A stretch of DNA of 5,115 bases from Saprospirales bacterium (GTDB lineage: Bacteria; Bacteroidota; Bacteroidia; Chitinophagales; Saprospiraceae). How positions within the stretch are numbered: position 1 is the first letter of the stretch; the number at the start of each line of letters is the position of its first letter. The stretch spans positions 1 through 5,115 of the forward strand of contig JAHEAS010000318.1 of assembly GCA_024642645.1 (NCBI GenBank), read 5' to 3'. A program made the position numbers and the translations under genes. Positions 1-3,600 of the stretch are shown here, one piece after another. The notes below the pieces were generated by a model. That model searched no databases. It was not told the origin of the DNA and saw only the letters and a program-made list of their open reading frames with translations.

Positions 1-384
1 AACGGAGAAGACCTGCAATTGGTGCTGTACGCCCGGCTTGTTTCACCGGAAAGTGAATGGGCGCACACGGCCTATTTTATCGTGGAAAACGGCAAGCTGC
101 TGGCTCGAAATTCCCGGGCATTTCAAAATATCTCCCCCATCTCTCCGCTGGACGACCACCGGGACGTGAACGAGGGCATTCTTGCCCAAATGCACGCTAC
201 CTGGCAATGGCGCATGGCCCAGTTGTCCGAGGGCCTGATTGAAGTACGCTGTCGCCAAACACTTGCCGCCATTGAGGGCACCTACGGAGAAGACCACGGG
301 GCAGCAATGAGCAACCTACTGGAAATGAAAGGCGAGGACGCCAAATACGACGATTACCGGGTGCTGATAAATTTAATTGAATGA
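1..384 (+). CDS. Hypothetical protein, C-terminal part (5' end outside window)
   Basis: The frame is open from base 1 and ends at TGA 382-384, giving 128 visible residues. It probably began upstream, because the TTG and GTG codons at 19-24 have no special context and the codons before them (N-G-E-D-L-Q) read as ordinary protein. The segment is soluble-looking: mixed charged and hydrophobic, no signal peptide, no membrane segment, one cysteine, and an acidic C-terminal stretch (E-M-K-G-E-D-A-K-Y-D-D-Y). The middle part (S-P-L-D-D-H-R-D-V-N-E-G-I) is followed by a Trp-containing stretch that looks helical. I do not recognise the family and assign no function. The 177-nt gap and the start of a secreted giant protein downstream argue against a tight operon. 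That the frame is coding is fairly secure from its length, codon use and clean stop. Confidence 0.75.
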   Translation, partial: NGEDLQLVLYARLVSPESEWAHTAYFIVENGKLLARNSRAFQNISPISPLDDHRDVNEGILAQMHATWQWRMAQLSEGLIEVRCRQTLAAIEGTYGEDHGAAMSNLLEMKGEDAKYDDYRVLINLIE

Positions 385-561
385 CAAATGTCCTTTTTTT
401 CTGATTTTGTTTGCGCCAAAACTTCCTTACCTTAGCGTTATCGTTTTCGGACATCTTACCTAAAGCCTAAAATCCCCCCAGGTGGGTCACGGCGTTTTTT
501 CCATATAGCTACTTAACTGACGGGGGTTATCCCTATATTTTTATCATCAAAAACTGAATCC
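385..561 (+). promoter_or_regulatory. Intergenic spacer, possible weak Bacteroidota-type promoter
   Basis: This 177-nt spacer is richer in T and A than the flanking genes and has stops in the downstream frame (TAG near 433, TAA 514-516), so it is not part of either gene. The known Bacteroidota promoter pattern is TTTG near -33 and TAnnTTTG near -7. The best partial match is TTTG at 406-409, 18 nt, then TACCTTAG at 428-435 (one defined base off). A second -7-like word, TATATTTT (534-541), has no TTTG at a suitable distance. No AGGAGG-like site precedes ATG 562; the leader there is A-rich (ATCAAAAACTGAATCC), as is common in this phylum. A promoter must lie here if the downstream gene is transcribed on its own, but the exact site is a guess. 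Confidence 0.3.
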
Positions 562-687
562 ATGTACACTTGTACCACTTGTCCCATTTTTACAAAAAAA
601 AGGCAACGGACTCCACATGTTTTGCTCCGCAAAACTATGTCCGTCGTCCTGCTTGCCATGTCGTTTTTCACGCTCCAGTCTTGGGAT
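562..687 (+). other. Signal peptide region
   Basis: Residues 1-42 show a long basic n-region (K12-K13-R14-Q15-R16, R23-K24) and a hydrophobic core (M26-S-V-V-L-L-A-M-S-F-F-T-L38), with cleavage probably near Q39-D42. ATG 562 is the first start after the in-frame stop and keeps the basic residues. ATG 637 would remove every positive charge and is unlikely. TTG 622 would keep R-K directly before the core and give a more usual signal-peptide length, so it is a credible alternative. The 20 or so residues before it include two cysteines and an A8 tract, which is unusual for an n-region. Confidence 0.8.
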
Positions 688-3600
688 TATTACCAGCCTT
701 GGAACATTGACAGCTCCCCACCGGTAGCCCTTCAGCCAGTTGGCGCATGGGCCAACCTGAGCCAGGCGCAACGGCTTGCACTGCAAGGCGGTGGCGTTGT
801 CACCAACTTTAACTCCGGCATTTGCAGCGGAGGAAACCCCATTCTCCTCAACATCAGTGCGGGGCCAGCGCCCAGTGCACCCGTCAACAACGCCATCAAC
901 ACCCGGCAGCCACGGCGCTGGGGCAACACCTCGTTCTACCTCGCCCGCCAAAACATGGGGGGCGCTGGGGTGCAGTACTGTTTCGACCTCAGCATCGCCG
1001 CCGGTTTCAGCATGGACAGCCGAGAGCACGCCTATTTTGCCAATGGCGAAAATATCGGCGTAACGGCGCTCAATGGCGTCAACCCGGTGCCGTTGACGGC
1101 CAGCTACCAAGGCACTTCCCCCGGTGGCGCCACCATCACTGGCAACGGCACAGGAAGTGTCCACTTCAATGCCAACGGCAAAACGGGCGGTGGTCTGTGG
1201 TGGAACCTCCATTCCGGCGGCCAGCCTGTCACGCGGGTTTGCATCGAATACTACGCCTCACCGGGCGAACTGCCTACCATCGAGCCTTTCCGTCTCAGCA
1301 TTGACGGCACAAAATGCGTGGCCGATGCACCCGTCGTTTGCGGCAACAGCTCTCCCGTGAGCCGATGGGGCAGGCTCGGCTCAAATCTGGGCACCGGTCT
1401 TGACGACGGCCAGCCAGTTTACGATTTCAACAGCGGCTTCTGCGATGAGTCTGGCGACCCCATCAATTTCATCGAAATAAACGCCAACCCATCCATTGCC
1501 TCCGGCAACATTGATTTCCTCAACAACAAACCGCCACGCCCCTACGGTCGGCACAGTTTTGACAACAGCCGGGAATACGTTGGTGCTGGCGGAAATACCT
1601 ACTGCTTCACGCTCGACGAGGCACGCCCCATCCGCATCAACTCGCTGGAGCACAAATTTTTCGCAGGCCCAGAGCGGGTGCGCATCAATGCTTGGCTCGG
1701 TGCCGACCCCGTCGGCATGGCGGGTTTCAGCAACGGCCCAACTCCGGTAAGCAATGCCAACGGCCTCACGTTCAGTGGTTCGGGCTACGGCAAAGGCGTG
1801 GCATGGAGCGCCACTTCCAACGACCAGCCCGTGTCGCAGGTCTGTGTGGAGTACTGGCGGGTTAGTGGCGGCGCCCTCACGGGTGAGCCTTTTTCACTTG
1901 AACTCTGTGCAACCCGATGCCTGTTCGACGACAGCTATGCCTGTTCGCTGAATCCAGGGGCTTGCTCCGCAAATCTTCCAGACATTAAAATTACCAAAAC
2001 CGTGATGCCCATCAACGAGTTTGGCCTGAACACCTGCACCAATGCCAGCGGAAATGTTGACTTCCCAGCCTACAAAATCAGCATCACGATGCTCAACAAT
2101 GCGGGTTCTGCCAAAGAGCTTTTCCTCGAAGACGACCTCCTCAACTACCTCGCCGCTGCATATGTGGATACGTTGACTGCTCCGCAAATTGTGGATTCAA
2201 ATGCGTCCGGCCTGCCGCTGATAAACCCATTGTATGATGGGCGGGATTACACCGATATCTTCCTCCCCAACACAGGCTGGCTCGGTGCCGGGCAGTACCT
2301 CACCGTGGAATTCAACGTTGCGCTCGACCCCAATGCACCCGGCGCTTTGACGGCCCTGTGCAACACCGCATTTGGCGGCGGCCTCTCCAATGGTGGCTTT
2401 GTAGTCAGCGACCTATCCGGCGACTTTGGAAGTGGGTTCAGCGACCCAACCCCTGTCAACAACCTGCTGCCGGCTGGCGTCATTGCCACTCCCGCACAGG
2501 ACGTGACTATGGAGGCCACGTTGATGAACTACATGAACGCTATACAAGCCTGGGTGGACAACCATGGCGGTGCTACTTTCGGCGTGCCCGGCTGCGGCCC
2601 AGTCACTTGGACAAGCGACTTTGACATGGACAACTGGGTCTGGAATTGCAGTTATATTGACGGACACATTGACGTGACCTTCACGGCACACGACAACTGC
2701 GGGCACACGTTCACCACCTGCGCCACCTTCACCCTTGAAGACACGCAAGGCCCAAGTTGCGTAAAAGCCACCAACCTCGACCTCGACTGCGGCGACCCAA
2801 ATGCTGCCGCCGACCTCGACCATTGGCTCAACTACTCAGGCAACTGGAACGACCTCAGCCAGCCTGTTGTATTCACCCACGACTTTACTGGCCTGACGGG
2901 CAACGAGTGCAGCGGCGATACCATCACCGTCACTTGGACCGGCACGGACAACTGCGGCAACACAACCATTTTCGTCGGTTACCTCACGGTCAGCGACAAC
3001 CAGGCACCAATCCTGCAAAACGTTCCGGCTGATGTCACACTTGACCCTTGCACGGCCATTCCGCCTGCGGCAAACGTGACAGCAACTGACGCTTGCGACC
3101 CCAGCGTGACGGTTGATTTCGATGAAGCCACGACGGGCCCATATTGCAACCAGGTCATCACCCGAACCTGGACGGCGACCGACGATTGTGGGAATTCCGT
3201 TTCTGCTTCGCAAACGATTCACGTTGTGGACAACCAAGCCCCCGTTTTCTCCAATGTGCCTGCTGATACCACCGCCGAATGCCCCAACGTGCCGCCCGTG
3301 CAAGACCCAACCGTGACGGATTGCTCCCCGTTCACCGTTGTTTTTTCCCAGCAACAAACTGGCGGCGCCTGCCCATTGCCCAATATCATCGTCCGCACCT
3401 GGATTGCCATCGATACTTGCGGCCATGCCGACACCGTGACCCAAACCATCACGATGACACCGCCGAACGTGCCGTCCACCCTGATTTGGACCTACGTGCC
3501 ACCCGACACGACGACCACCTGCGACCAGAATCCCGGCTTCGGAATTGCCTTGGCCGAAACGACCTGCCCAGCAGGCGGTCTCAGCGTCAGCTTCACCGAC

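Noticed and set aside
383..400. Possible terminator: short inverted repeat followed by T7 (394-400) after the first gene
   Set aside because: GACA-AA-TGTC allows only a 3-bp stem with a usable loop, too weak for an intrinsic terminator, although the T run is well placed.
388..454. Inverted repeat ATGTCC (388-393) and GGACAT (449-454)
   Set aside because: Six-base arms with a 55-base spacer are expected by chance in a spacer of this size.
474..500. C6 run, CCC-AGGT-GGG and a T6 run (495-500) as a terminator
   Set aside because: The stem is only 3 bp and the T run starts 8 bases after it.
547..1212. 221-codon open frame on the reverse strand
   Set aside because: It is antisense to the signal peptide and module A, which are supported by the tandem duplication and the continuous forward frame. 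No domain or start context supports it.
822..1304. 160-codon open frame in another forward frame
   Set aside because: The translation is rich in Arg, His, Gln and Pro, typical of an out-of-frame reading of GC-rich DNA, and it overlaps module A completely.
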